DNA of 64,000 nucleotides from Pseudomonadota bacterium (GTDB lineage: Bacteria; Pseudomonadota; Gammaproteobacteria; Steroidobacterales; Steroidobacteraceae). Location of the stretch: the NCBI GenBank assembly GCA_037200975.1, contig JBBCGI010000001.1, positions 4,547,716 to 4,611,715 on the forward strand, read 5' to 3'. A program made the translations under genes and the position numbers. Of this stretch, positions 46,331 to 55,335 are shown in pieces. How positions within the stretch are numbered: position 1 is the stretch's first letter; each line of letters begins with the position of its first letter. The notes beneath the pieces are model-generated. The model was not told the DNA's origin. It saw only the letters and a list, made by a program, of their open reading frames with translations, and ran no database searches.

Positions 46331-48496
46331 ATGAGACTTCATCAGGGCGCGTTGGCGGCAGCGCTGCTATTGCTGTTGAGTTGCGATGACCGGCCCGCCG
46401 CCGCGCCGCCGCCGAAACCCACCGCGCTGGTCGACGCCGCACGCATCGTCAACGCCGATCCGCGCGAATGGCTGTCTTACGGCCGTACCTACGACGAACA
46501 GCGTTTCAGCCCGCTCGACAAGGTCGATTCCGGCAACGTGTCGCAGCTCGGACTAGCCTGGGCTTTCGATCTCGACAGCGTGCATCGCGCGCAGGAGTCG
46601 ACGCCGCTGGTCATCGACGGCGTGATGTACGTGACTTCCGCCTGGAGCAAGTTGTTTGCCCTCGACGCGAAGACCGGCCGACAGAAATGGGTGTTCGACC
46701 CGAAGGTGCCGGGCGAATCGGGCGTGAACGCCTGCTGCGACGTCGTGAATCGCGGCGTCGCCGCGTGGAACGGCAAGTTGTACCTGGGCACGCTCGATGG
46801 CCGGCTGGTCGCCGTCGATGCAGCAACCGGCAAACAAGTGTGGGACGTGAAGACCGTGCCCGACAACACGCGTTACACCATCACCGGCGCGCCGCGCGTG
46901 TTCGGCGGCCGCGTACTGATCGGCAACGGCGGCGCCGAGCTCGGCGTGCGCGGCTTCGTCACCGCGTACGACGCCGAGACGGGCAAGCAGTTGTGGCGCT
47001 TCTACACGGTGCCCGGCGATCCGTCGCTGCCGTTCGAGAGCACGGCGCTGGAGAAGGCCGCGAAGACGTGGAATGGCGAGTACTGGCGGCTCGGCGGCGG
47101 CGGCACGGTGTGGGATTCCATCGTCTTCGATCCGAAGCTCGACCTCATTTATATAGGCGTTGGCAACGGCAGCCCCTGGAATCAGAAGCTGCGCAGCCCG
47201 AAGGGCGGCGACAACCTCTATCTATCGTCGATCGTCGCGTTGCAGGCGGCGAGCGGCGAATACGTCTGGCACTTCCAGACGACGCCGGGCGAAACCTGGG
47301 ACTACACCGCGACCCAGCCCATGATGCTCGCGGACCTGACCATCGCCGGCAAACCGCGGCAGGTCATCATGCAGGCGCCGAAGAACGGCTTCTTCTACGT
47401 GCTCGATCGTGCGACGGGTGAGTTCATCTCGGGCGCGGCGTACGCGCCGATGAACTGGGCCACGGGTCTCGACGCGAAGACCGGCCGGCCGAAGGAGACC
47501 CGGGAGGCGCGTTACGACCGTACCGGCAAGCCTGCGATGGTCGTCCCGGGGGCCGGCGGCGCGCACTCCTGGCAGCCGATGAGTTTCTCGCCGGTGACGG
47601 GCCTGGTGTATTTCCCGGTGATGGAAAGTGGATTTCCGTTCGTTCCCGCGGCGAGCGCCGTGGGCAGCAAACTACATTGGGCGACGGGCGTCGACTTCAA
47701 CGCGGGTAGTTTGCCCGCCATTGCCGAGGTGCGCGCGGGCGCGAAGGCAGGCCTCAAGGGCCACTTGGTGGCGTGGGACCCTGTGGCGCAGAAAGAAGTG
47801 TGGCGCGCGCAGTTCGAACATCCGTGGAATGGCGGCACGCTGGCCACCGCCGGCAATCTGGTGTTCCAGGGGAATTCGCAGGGCGAGTTCACGGCCTATC
47901 GCGCCACCAACGGTCAGAAACTCTGGTCCGCGCCCACCCAAGCCGGCGTGTTGGCCGCGCCAATCGCCTATGAAGTGGACGGCGAACAATACGTGGCGAT
48001 CGAGGTGGGCTGGGGCGGCGCGTTCGGCCTGGCCGCGGGAGAGCTGGCGCGCGACGCGCATCTGGCTTCGAACATTCCGCGCGTGCTGGCATTCAAGCTC
48101 GGCGGCGAAGCCAGGTTGCCCGACGTGCCCAAGGCTGAAGCAGTCACACTCGATCCGCCGCCCGAGATCGGCGACGCGCAGACGTGGACGGCGGGAAAAG
48201 CCGTGTTTCATACATATTGCAGCGTCTGCCACGGCGATTCGGCGGTGAGCGGCGGCGTGTTGCCCGATCTGCGTTTGTCAATGATCAATCGCGATCCAAA
48301 GGCGTGGGAGAGCGTCGTGCGGGGCGGAGAACGCGTGTCGCGCGGCATGGTGTCGTTCGCGGCCGAGGTGAGCACCGAGGACAGTGAAAATGTGCGGGCG
48401 TATGTGATACACCGTGCGCATGAAGACCAGGCCATCGATGCCGCCGCGGCCGCCGCGCCGGCCAGCAAGTCCGCCAGTATCGTGCCGAAGAACTGA
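46331..48496 (+). CDS. PQQ-dependent quinohaemoprotein alcohol dehydrogenase, putative lipoprotein
   Basis: A 721-residue periplasmic type II alcohol dehydrogenase. The eight-bladed PQQ propeller occupies most of the protein. The vicinal cysteines C135-C136 (NACCDVV) form the disulfide ring over PQQ; tryptophan-docking repeats (LAVDAATGKQVW type) recur; the catalytic Asp is in PGETWDYTA. A C-terminal cytochrome c domain has CSVCH at residues 630-634. The N-terminus MRLHQGALAAALLLLLSC fits a lipobox (LLSC), so it may be membrane-anchored. The Pro/Ala-rich stretch after it is a linker. The ATG at 46331 follows a G-run. It stands alone; the alcohol is unknown. Confidence 0.93.
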   Translation: MRLHQGALAAALLLLLSCDDRPAAAPPPKPTALVDAARIVNADPREWLSYGRTYDEQRFSPLDKVDSGNVSQLGLAWAFDLDSVHRAQESTPLVIDGVMYVTSAWSKLFALDAKTGRQKWVFDPKVPGESGVNACCDVVNRGVAAWNGKLYLGTLDGRLVAVDAATGKQVWDVKTVPDNTRYTITGAPRVFGGRVLIGNGGAELGVRGFVTAYDAETGKQLWRFYTVPGDPSLPFESTALEKAAKTWNGEYWRLGGGGTVWDSIVFDPKLDLIYIGVGNGSPWNQKLRSPKGGDNLYLSSIVALQAASGEYVWHFQTTPGETWDYTATQPMMLADLTIAGKPRQVIMQAPKNGFFYVLDRATGEFISGAAYAPMNWATGLDAKTGRPKETREARYDRTGKPAMVVPGAGGAHSWQPMSFSPVTGLVYFPVMESGFPFVPAASAVGSKLHWATGVDFNAGSLPAIAEVRAGAKAGLKGHLVAWDPVAQKEVWRAQFEHPWNGGTLATAGNLVFQGNSQGEFTAYRATNGQKLWSAPTQAGVLAAPIAYEVDGEQYVAIEVGWGGAFGLAAGELARDAHLASNIPRVLAFKLGGEARLPDVPKAEAVTLDPPPEIGDAQTWTAGKAVFHTYCSVCHGDSAVSGGVLPDLRLSMINRDPKAWESVVRGGERVSRGMVSFAAEVSTEDSENVRAYVIHRAHEDQAIDAAAAAAPASKSASIVPKN

Positions 48497-48528
48497 CCCC
48501 GCCGCCAATGTAGTTAGTGAGCCGCGCC

Positions 48529-49149
48529 ATGCGCCGTAAGACGCGCGCGCGGTTCGCGATTGCCGTGGGTTGCGTATTTCTGGCCTTGAGCGGCTCGGCC
48601 ATGGCGGCCGATTCGAAGCTGCCGATCCTGCTGGCCAAGGTCACCAAGGTGAACGACGGCGATTCGATCGAAGTGCAGCTCGATGCCGGGCCGGCGCGGG
48701 TGCGGTTCTCCGCGGTCGACACGCCCGAATACGACCAGCCTTATGGCATGACGGCATCCGCAGCATTGAAGTCCATGTTGCCGGTGGGATCCGATGTCGA
48801 GCTCGAAATCGTCACGCAGGACCAATTCCGCCGCCTGGTCGCCACGGTGTGGCTGGTCGCGGACGGCAAACGCATCAACATCAATGAAGCCATGCTGCGC
48901 GACGGGCACGCCTGGGCGTACCGGCGCTACATGAAGAACCCGAAGTTCTGCGACCTCGAGCAGGAGGCGCGTTCGAAGAAGCTCGGCCTGTGGGCACAGC
49001 CGATCAGCGACTGGGTCTATCCACCGGAATGGCGGTTTCTCAAGAACGGCGAAATTCGTACCTTGCCGGTGCCGTACGAAGAGACGCGCGAGAAGTGCGT
49101 GGCGGTGCTCGGTCTCGCGGGCGCGGCGACGTACGAACCGCCGAAATAA
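48529..49149 (+). CDS. Secreted thermonuclease (SNase) family protein
   Basis: A 206-residue protein; the ATG at 48529 was chosen, with a GTG at 48517 as alternative. A signal peptide is clear (RFAIAVGCVFLALSGSAMA, cut near residue 26). The staphylococcal-nuclease core follows: KVNDGDSIEV, RVRFSAVDTPEYDQPYG (Arg, Asp and Glu of the active site), then LRDGHAWAYRRYMK and ARSKKLGLW. Members cut DNA or RNA in the periplasm or outside the cell, using calcium. It follows the PQQ gene after 32 nt, but no functional tie is obvious. Confidence 0.9.
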   Translation: MRRKTRARFAIAVGCVFLALSGSAMAADSKLPILLAKVTKVNDGDSIEVQLDAGPARVRFSAVDTPEYDQPYGMTASAALKSMLPVGSDVELEIVTQDQFRRLVATVWLVADGKRININEAMLRDGHAWAYRRYMKNPKFCDLEQEARSKKLGLWAQPISDWVYPPEWRFLKNGEIRTLPVPYEETREKCVAVLGLAGAATYEPPK

Positions 49150-49182
49150 GAATGCCGGAAATCGACGCCCGGCAGAGCGCTC

Positions 49183-49854
49183 TCACGCCAGCATCTTGCG
49201 GCCCGACTCCACGGTTTGTTTGTCCTTGTCGCCCACGTCCGCGGCTGGCGGCACCGCGCGGCCCTTGATCACCGCCGGGCGCGCGCCGATGAGATCGAGC
49301 CAGCGTTTCAAATGCGGCAGGCCGTCGATATCGACGCCCGACCAGGCAAAACCAGCCACCCAGCTCCATAACGCGATATCCGCGATCGAGTAGTCGCCGC
49401 CCGCGATGTACTGGTGGTTGGCAAGCTGACGTTCCATCACTTCGAACAGCCGCCGCACCTCGCGTTGATACCGATCGATCGCGTACGGGATCTTCTCCGG
49501 CGCGTACCGGAAGAACACATTGGCCTGGCCCATCATGGGTCCGATGCCGCCCATCTGGAACATCAGCCACTGCAGCACGGTCGAGCGCGCCTTGGCATCC
49601 GCAGGCAGCAGCTTGCCGGTCTTCTCGGCGAGATAAATGAGAATGGCGCCGGACTCGAACACCGCGAAATCGCCGTTGCCGTGATCGACGATCGCGGGGA
49701 TGCGCCCGTTCGGATTGATCTTCAGAAACCATTCTTCTTTCTGTTCGAGCTTCGACAGCGCGATCTGCCGGACGGTATACGGCAGCCCGAGCTCCTCCAA
49801 CGCGATGGATATTTTCCAGCCATTGGGCGTCGCGGCCGTGAACAGCTCGATCAT
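49183..49854 (-). CDS. Glutathione S-transferase (Nu-class/YfcG-like)
   Basis: A 223-residue GST. The start at 49854 gives [21 protein letters not shown], the TPNGxK motif that marks the Nu/YghU-YfcG group, whose members act as disulfide-bond reductases and use Thr/Asn rather than Tyr/Ser. [11 protein letters not shown] and [13 protein letters not shown] supply the glutathione gamma-glutamyl site. The all-helical C-terminal domain is complete. It is divergent from the AEC transporter, with a perfect 18-nt palindrome in the shared promoter region. Confidence 0.92.
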   Translation of the reverse strand: MIELFTAATPNGWKISIALEELGLPYTVRQIALSKLEQKEEWFLKINPNGRIPAIVDHGNGDFAVFESGAILIYLAEKTGKLLPADAKARSTVLQWLMFQMGGIGPMMGQANVFFRYAPEKIPYAIDRYQREVRRLFEVMERQLANHQYIAGGDYSIADIALWSWVAGFAWSGVDIDGLPHLKRWLDLIGARPAVIKGRAVPPAADVGDKDKQTVESGRKMLA

Positions 49855-49929
49855 GGTTCGTCCTCCGGGTGCCTGGCGCGAGTACACGCCGCGGCGCGTC
49901 GCCAAGTCAACGCGCCACTCATGACTTTT

Positions 49930-49947
49930 CACTCTGGTACCAGAGTG
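49930..49947. promoter_or_regulatory. Perfect 18-nt palindrome between GST and AEC genes
   Basis: CACTCTGGTACCAGAGTG reads the same on both strands. It sits 76 nt before the GST start and 20 nt before the AEC start, in a 112-nt divergent promoter region. This is the shape of a TetR/MarR/GntR operator. No regulator gene adjoins it. Confidence 0.75.
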
Positions 49948-49966
49948 ATTGCGCTAGATTGCGCCC

Positions 49967-50872
49967 GTGGAATTTCTCAGCACGCACTGGCGGCTCGCGG
50001 CGGTCGCGGGCCTGTTCTTCATCGGCGTCGCCGCGCGACGCACGGGGTGGGCGGGCGCGCGCGAAGGGCGCTGGCTGCTGACGTTCGTCTTCAACATCGG
50101 CTTGCCGATCCTGATCTTCGGCGCGCTGACCGACATACCGCTGGTGCGCGAACAGGCGCTGCTGCCGGTGGCGGCGATCTGCACGTCGCTCGCCGGCTGG
50201 GGCGCGGCGGTGATCGCGGCACGCCGTTTCGGTCTGCCGAAAACGGGGGAGGGCGCGCTCGCAATGTGCGCCATGTCCATCAACAATTCGATGGTGTATC
50301 CCTTCGCGGCGTTGAGCCTCGGAACGGCGGCCTTTTCGCAGCTGGTGATGTTCGACATGGGCCACGCGTTGCTGGTGTGGACGGTGACCACCGTGGTCGC
50401 CTGCAAGTACGGCGGGCATGGCGATGACATCCCGGTGCTGTTGCGGCGGACGCTGCTGGCCCCGCCATTGTGGGTATTGTTCATCGCCCTGGGGCTGAAC
50501 GTCGGCGGCGCGCCGGTGCCGCACGACTTCCTGCACGCGGCGTTGCTGCTCGGGCAGATGTTGATCCTGCTGGTGCCGCTCGCGATGGGTCTGCTCGTGA
50601 GCGCACGGGGCATCCGGCGCCCGGAGGTGATCGTCGCCGTGGTGCTGAGGACGGGCTTCGGCGCCCTGGTCGGTTTGACGCTGGTCTGGTTGTTTGGACT
50701 CGAAGGCAGCGCGGCACAGATCGCGGTCATCGGCGCTGCCGCGCCCATAGGGTTCACCGCGGTCGTGCTGTCCGCGCGGGAAGGGCTGGACCTCGATCTC
50801 GCCACCGGCGCCGCGGCGATTTCAGTATTCCTGGGTTCGATCTGGATACCGCTGGTGCTGATGTTCGTCTAG
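49967..50872 (+). CDS. AEC-family transporter (auxin efflux carrier type)
   Basis: A permease of 301 residues with about ten hydrophobic helices and a GTG start at 49967. The pattern of an N-terminal five-helix half ending in MSINNSMVYPFAALSLG, a central loop with few charges (KYGGHGDD), and a second half is the AEC (membrane transport protein / auxin efflux carrier) layout. Bacterial members move small organic acids such as malate. It is divergent from a GST gene and may share its palindromic operator. Confidence 0.85.
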   Translation: MEFLSTHWRLAAVAGLFFIGVAARRTGWAGAREGRWLLTFVFNIGLPILIFGALTDIPLVREQALLPVAAICTSLAGWGAAVIAARRFGLPKTGEGALAMCAMSINNSMVYPFAALSLGTAAFSQLVMFDMGHALLVWTVTTVVACKYGGHGDDIPVLLRRTLLAPPLWVLFIALGLNVGGAPVPHDFLHAALLLGQMLILLVPLAMGLLVSARGIRRPEVIVAVVLRTGFGALVGLTLVWLFGLEGSAAQIAVIGAAAPIGFTAVVLSAREGLDLDLATGAAAISVFLGSIWIPLVLMFV

Positions 50873-50933
50873 CGTCGAATCGGGTTTCCGCCGCGGTCGA
50901 GTGAGCGGGCCGCGAGCGCCGAGAGTGGGGCGG

Positions 50934-52646
50934 ATGTACACCACGAGCTCCGCGATCCTGGAAGCGCTGGCCGAGGCCGGCGTCGAATTCATCTTTGCCA
51001 ATTTCGGCAGCGATCATCCGGGCCTGATCGAGGCCATCGCGCAGGCGCGGGTGGCGGGCAGGCCCTGTCCGCGGGTCGTCACGTGCCCGGCGGAAATGGT
51101 TGCGATGTCCGCGGCGCATGGCTACGCCCAAACTACCGGCCGCGCGCAGGCGGTGCTGGTGCACGTCGACTGCGGGACGCAGGCGCTGGGTGGCGCCGTG
51201 CACAATGCGGCCAAGGGCCGCGTGCCGGTTTTCATCCTTGCGGGGCTTTCCCCGGCGACGCAGGAAGGCGAAGCGCGCGGCAGCCGCAATGAATTCATCC
51301 AGTGGATCCAGGACGTGCCCGATCAACGCGGGCTGGTGCGCGGATATGTGCGCCACGAGAACGAAATCCGCCACGGCGCCAACGCCAGGCAGATCGTGCA
51401 CCGCGCGCTGCAGTTCGCACACAGCGCGCCGCGCGGGCCGGTGTACGTGACGGCGGCGAGAGAGACGCTCGAGCAGGAGGTAGCGCGGGTGTCGATCGAC
51501 GTGGCCCGTTGGAAGCCGGTGGCGCCGGCGGCGCTGAGCGCGGAGAGCGTGGTGCAGATTTCGCAGGCACTCGTCGACGCCGACTGCCCGCTGATCGTCA
51601 CCTCGTATGCCGGCCGCTCGCCAGCGGCGGTGGCGGAGCTGTCGGCGCTCGCGAGCGAGCTGGGCGTGGGGGTCGTCGAGTCGGTGCCCAGTTACATGAA
51701 TTTTCCGGCCACGCACCCGAATTATCTGGGCGTGCAGTGGAACGAACGGCGGCAGAACGCGGCGCTGGCACAGGCGGACGTGGTGCTGGTGGTCGACAGT
51801 GACGTGCCGTGGATCGGCGCGGTCAGTCATCCGCGCGTGGGCGCGCGGATATTTCACATCGATACGGATCCTCTCAAGGTGCAGATGCCGCTGTGGTACA
51901 TCGGTGCCACGACGCAATGCGCCGCGGAGGCGGCGGTCGCGTTGCGGCAGATCCGGTCGGCGGCGCGCGGACAGCTGCCGGAGGCGAAGCTGGCGCAACG
52001 GCGGTCGCGCCTCACGGCGGCGCACGAGTTGTGGGAGAGCGAGATCGAGCGTCATGAGCAGGTACCGGCGCAGGGATTGAGTGCCGAATACCTGGTTGCG
52101 CGCATCCGGGAGGCGATCGGCGAAGATGCGATCGTCGTGAGCGAGGCGGTCACCAATTTCCACGTGGTGTCGCAGCATCTGCGGCGGACGAAGGCCGGTA
52201 CCTTGTTCTCGAGCGGCGGGGGTTCGCTGGGCTACAACGGCGGTGCGGCGCTCGGCGTGAAGCTTGCCCGTCCCGATGCGCTGGTGGTTTCGATCTGCGG
52301 CGACGGCTCCTATCTATTCTGCCAGCCGTCGGTCGTACACTGGATGGCACGGCGCTACGACGCGCCGTTCCTGCACGTGGTGCTCAACAATGGCGGCTGG
52401 CGTGCGCCGCGCCAGGCCGTGGTCAGCGTGCATCCCGATGGAATCGCCGCCCGGGCGCCGAACATCGACATCGATTTCCCGCAACCGCCGGACTATGGCG
52501 GCATCGCCGCCGCCGCGGGCGGCGCGCACGTCGAGGTCGTGAAGATCGCAGCGCAGGTGGACGGCGCGCTGACCCGCGCCTTGCGCGCGATCCGCGACGA
52601 ACGCCGCGCAGCTGTGATCGACGCGTTGGTGTCAGGTGGGACTTAG
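50934..52646 (+). CDS. Thiamine-diphosphate-dependent enzyme (acetolactate synthase-like)
   Basis: A 570-residue ThDP enzyme. The ATG at 50934, with GAGAGTGGGG upstream, was preferred to a GTG at 50901. The N-terminal Pyr domain carries the ThDP Glu in CPAEMVAMSAAHGYAQ. The C-terminal domain has the ThDP/Mg motif CGDGSYLF followed about 25 residues later by VLNNGG. It resembles the ALS / benzoylformate decarboxylase / oxalyl-CoA decarboxylase group; which 2-oxo acid it uses is unknown. The last codons (ALVSGGT) and the stop come from a REP palindrome. The convergent amidohydrolase ends in the same six residues from the other strand. Confidence 0.85.
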   Translation: MYTTSSAILEALAEAGVEFIFANFGSDHPGLIEAIAQARVAGRPCPRVVTCPAEMVAMSAAHGYAQTTGRAQAVLVHVDCGTQALGGAVHNAAKGRVPVFILAGLSPATQEGEARGSRNEFIQWIQDVPDQRGLVRGYVRHENEIRHGANARQIVHRALQFAHSAPRGPVYVTAARETLEQEVARVSIDVARWKPVAPAALSAESVVQISQALVDADCPLIVTSYAGRSPAAVAELSALASELGVGVVESVPSYMNFPATHPNYLGVQWNERRQNAALAQADVVLVVDSDVPWIGAVSHPRVGARIFHIDTDPLKVQMPLWYIGATTQCAAEAAVALRQIRSAARGQLPEAKLAQRRSRLTAAHELWESEIERHEQVPAQGLSAEYLVARIREAIGEDAIVVSEAVTNFHVVSQHLRRTKAGTLFSSGGGSLGYNGGAALGVKLARPDALVVSICGDGSYLFCQPSVVHWMARRYDAPFLHVVLNNGGWRAPRQAVVSVHPDGIAARAPNIDIDFPQPPDYGGIAAAAGGAHVEVVKIAAQVDGALTRALRAIRDERRAAVIDALVSGGT

Positions 52647-52695
52647 AGGAACTAGCGCATCGCGCTAGTTCCCCTAAGTCCCACCTGACACCAAC
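52625..52695. repeat. REP-like palindrome joining two convergent genes
   Basis: Two 34-nt arms (52625-52658 and 52662-52695) are inverted copies with one mismatch, loop of 3 nt. Each arm holds GGTGTCAGGTGGGACTTAG (52628-52646 plus; 52674-52692 minus), where the last TAG is the stop codon of the gene on that strand. This resembles the RAYT-linked REP GGTGCCGGGTCGGACTTAG at 16 of 19 positions, and the tail AGAG...CTAGCGC is also shared with the copy at 59876. It can form a strong hairpin terminating both transcripts. Confidence 0.9.
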
Positions 52696-53714
52696 TTGAA
52701 CAACCGTTCCGCGTTCGTCTGGAAGTACTTCTTCTTGTCGGCGTCCGGCATCGGCAGCTCGTCGGACACCGTCACTTCCGACGGCAGATACTGGTAGGGA
52801 TAGTCCATCGCGTACAACGTGTGATCCGCACCCATCACCTGGTGGCACAACATGATGGCCGGCGCCCAGGCGACGCCGCTGTTGGTCACGTACACGTTGT
52901 CGCGCAGGTATTCGCCCGGTGTGCGCTTCAGCTTGCGCAACTGCGGATACCGATTCGCCGCGAGCTGCGCGCGATGCATGTAGTCGATGCGATATACCCA
53001 GAACGGCAACGCCTCGCCGCAATGGCCGACGATCATCTTGAGTTTCGGGAATCGGTCGAACACGCCGGCCACGATGATGCGCAACAGGTGCAGGCCGGTC
53101 TCCGCCTGGAAGCCGAACACCGCGCCGTCCAGCCCCGCTTCGAGATACGGCGCGATCATGTCGCGCGGCGGCGCGTTCGGATGCAGGTAGATAGGAACAT
53201 CGAGCGCCTCGGCCGCCGCGAAGATGTCCCAGAACTTCGGGTCGTCGAGGCGTTCGCCCTGCGTGTGCGAATTGATGATGACGCCGCGCAGGCCGAGCCG
53301 GGTCACGCCGCGTTCGATCTCGCGCGCGGCGGCCTGCGGATCCTGCGGTGCGCAGGCCGCGAGCCCGGCATAACGGGCCGGATACCGTGCGATCGCCGCG
53401 GCCAGTTCGTCGTTGCTCGAAACCGCCAGCGCATTCGCCGTGGCCGCGTCGAACACCTGCACGCCGGGAGAGGTCAGCGACAACACCTGCATGTCGATGC
53501 CGCTCGCATCCATGTCGGCGATGCGTGCCGGCCCGAGATCCTGCAGCCGATCGATGATGAAACGCGCGCGTTCACATTGGCTGCCCAGATAGAAGCCCCA
53601 CAGGCTCTTGAAACCGGGATCGTCGTACCCGTTCGCGAGCAGGCGGCGAAAGCCGTCGAGCTGTTCGCGCGTGGCGAAGGCTTCTTCCGTGGCAATGCGT
53701 TTGTAAGCTGGCAT
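52674..53714 (-). CDS. Amidohydrolase_2 family protein (decarboxylase-like)
   Basis: A 346-residue member of the ACMSD / gamma-resorcylate decarboxylase branch of metal-dependent amidohydrolases, which mostly decarboxylate aromatic acids. The opening YKRIATEEAFA replaces the usual IALEEHF. HPNAPPRDMI carries the metal His seen as HP in this family, KMIVGHCGEALPFW the next His, and YAMDYPYQY the catalytic Asp. The start at 53714 gives MPAYKRIATEE. The final KLVSGGT and stop derive from a REP palindrome. It is divergent from an aldehyde dehydrogenase gene 121 nt away. Confidence 0.85.
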   Translation of the reverse strand: MPAYKRIATEEAFATREQLDGFRRLLANGYDDPGFKSLWGFYLGSQCERARFIIDRLQDLGPARIADMDASGIDMQVLSLTSPGVQVFDAATANALAVSSNDELAAAIARYPARYAGLAACAPQDPQAAAREIERGVTRLGLRGVIINSHTQGERLDDPKFWDIFAAAEALDVPIYLHPNAPPRDMIAPYLEAGLDGAVFGFQAETGLHLLRIIVAGVFDRFPKLKMIVGHCGEALPFWVYRIDYMHRAQLAANRYPQLRKLKRTPGEYLRDNVYVTNSGVAWAPAIMLCHQVMGADHTLYAMDYPYQYLPSEVTVSDELPMPDADKKKYFQTNAERLFKLVSGGT

Positions 53715-53835
53715 CGTGCTGCGCCTGGTGAATGGCGCAAAGCATCGCACGGGCCGAGCCGGCGCCGATTGCACGCCGCAGCTACTTTCGCTTCACGAAG
53801 AATCGAGTCGACGCAGGCGTGCTGACGGCTTGATC

Positions 53836-55284
53836 ATGACCATCATGAACACACCCGCCTTTCCGCCACTTTCCCTGTTCATCGATGGCGAGTGGTTGGG
53901 CGCCGGCGGGCGCAGGACACAGGCGCTGATCAACCCCGCGACCGAAGAAGCGTTAGCGCAGTTGCCGCACGCCACCGCACAGGACCTCGATCGTGCACTC
54001 CTCGCCGCGCAACGTGCCTGGAGTGAATGGCGTACGTTGCTGCCAGTGGCGCGCGGCAAGATCCTGCGCAAGGCGGCGGATCTGATGCGCGCGCGTGCGG
54101 AAGAGATTGCGCGTATCGCCACTCTCGAGATGGGCAAGAGCATCCACGAGACTCGCATCGAAGTGCAGATGGCGGCCGATATTTTCGACTGGTATGCGGA
54201 GGAAGGCCGGCGTGCGTATGGACGCGTGTTGCCGCAGCGTCTGCCGGGGCAGCGCATGACTGTCGTAAAGGAGCCGGTCGGCCCGGTGGCGGCCTTTGCG
54301 CCATGGAATTTCCCAGTGGGCAATCCAGCCCGCAAGATAGGCGCGGCGCTCGCGGCCGGTTGCACCTGCATCCTCAAACCCGCGGAGGAATCCGCGGGCA
54401 GCGCGTTGGCAGTCGCGCACGCCTTGCAAGACGCGGGACTGCCCAAGGGCGTATTGGCCATCGTATTCGGCGTGCCCCACGAGGTCTCGAGCCATCTCAT
54501 TGCCTCGCCGGTCATCCGCAAGGTGTCGTTCACCGGCTCAATCCCGGTCGGCAAGCAACTGGTGAAACTTGCGGCCGATGGCATGAAGCGGACCACGATG
54601 GAGCTCGGTGGTCACGCACCCGTGATCGTGTTCGACGACATCGACGTGGAGAAGGTGCTCGACGCCTGCGTGACTGCGAAGTACCGCAACGCCGGGCAGG
54701 TATGCGTGTCACCGACACGCTTCTACGTGCACGAGTCCATCTACCCGCGTTTCGCCGAAGGTTTCGCGGCGCGCGCACATGCACTGCCGGTAGGCGACGG
54801 CCTCGACGAGGCCAACCGCATGGGGCCGCTCGCCCACGCGCGCCGGTTGCCGGCGGTGCAGGGGATCATCGAGGAATCGCTGGGGCACGGCGCGCGGTTG
54901 CTGGCCGGTGGCAGGCGCATGGCCCGCAAAGGCTACTTCTTCGAGCCGACGGTGCTCGCCGATGTGCCGAACAGCGCCCGCATCATGAACGACGAGCCAT
55001 TCGGGCCCGTCGCCATCTTGAACCCGTTCCGCGATTTCGACGCGGTGCTGGCCGAGGCGAACCGGTTGCCGTATGGCCTGGCCGCATTTGGCTTCACTAA
55101 CAATGCCCAACGCGTGCAGTTGCTGGGCGAGCGCATCGAAGCCGGCATGATCGGCCTCAATAGTTTCCAGATCTCGGTGCCGGAATCGCCGTTCGGCGGC
55201 GTGAAGGAAAGCGGCCACGGCAGCGAGGAGGGCATCGAAGGGCTCGAAGCCTGTCTCGTGACGAAGTTCATCAGCGCGAGCTGA
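53836..55284 (+). CDS. Aldehyde dehydrogenase (succinate-semialdehyde DH-like)
   Basis: A 482-residue NAD(P)-dependent ALDH, start ATG 53836 (53845 is an alternative). PWNFPVGNPARKIG, LKPAEESAGSAL, FTGSIPVGKQL, MELGGHAPVIVF (Glu) and NAGQVCVSPTRF (catalytic Cys) place it in the succinate/glutarate semialdehyde group, where GGHAP and the Cys-Val-Ser stretch are usual. The C-terminal ESPFGGVKESGHGSEEG is complete. It lies between the amidohydrolase and an AraC regulator; it is different from the ALDH at 17174. Confidence 0.92.
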   Translation: MTIMNTPAFPPLSLFIDGEWLGAGGRRTQALINPATEEALAQLPHATAQDLDRALLAAQRAWSEWRTLLPVARGKILRKAADLMRARAEEIARIATLEMGKSIHETRIEVQMAADIFDWYAEEGRRAYGRVLPQRLPGQRMTVVKEPVGPVAAFAPWNFPVGNPARKIGAALAAGCTCILKPAEESAGSALAVAHALQDAGLPKGVLAIVFGVPHEVSSHLIASPVIRKVSFTGSIPVGKQLVKLAADGMKRTTMELGGHAPVIVFDDIDVEKVLDACVTAKYRNAGQVCVSPTRFYVHESIYPRFAEGFAARAHALPVGDGLDEANRMGPLAHARRLPAVQGIIEESLGHGARLLAGGRRMARKGYFFEPTVLADVPNSARIMNDEPFGPVAILNPFRDFDAVLAEANRLPYGLAAFGFTNNAQRVQLLGERIEAGMIGLNSFQISVPESPFGGVKESGHGSEEGIEGLEACLVTKFISAS

Positions 55285-55335
55285 CGAACCCGCGCGACGT
55301 TACGCGAATCCCCGGTTTCCCCACCCGGCACCCGC

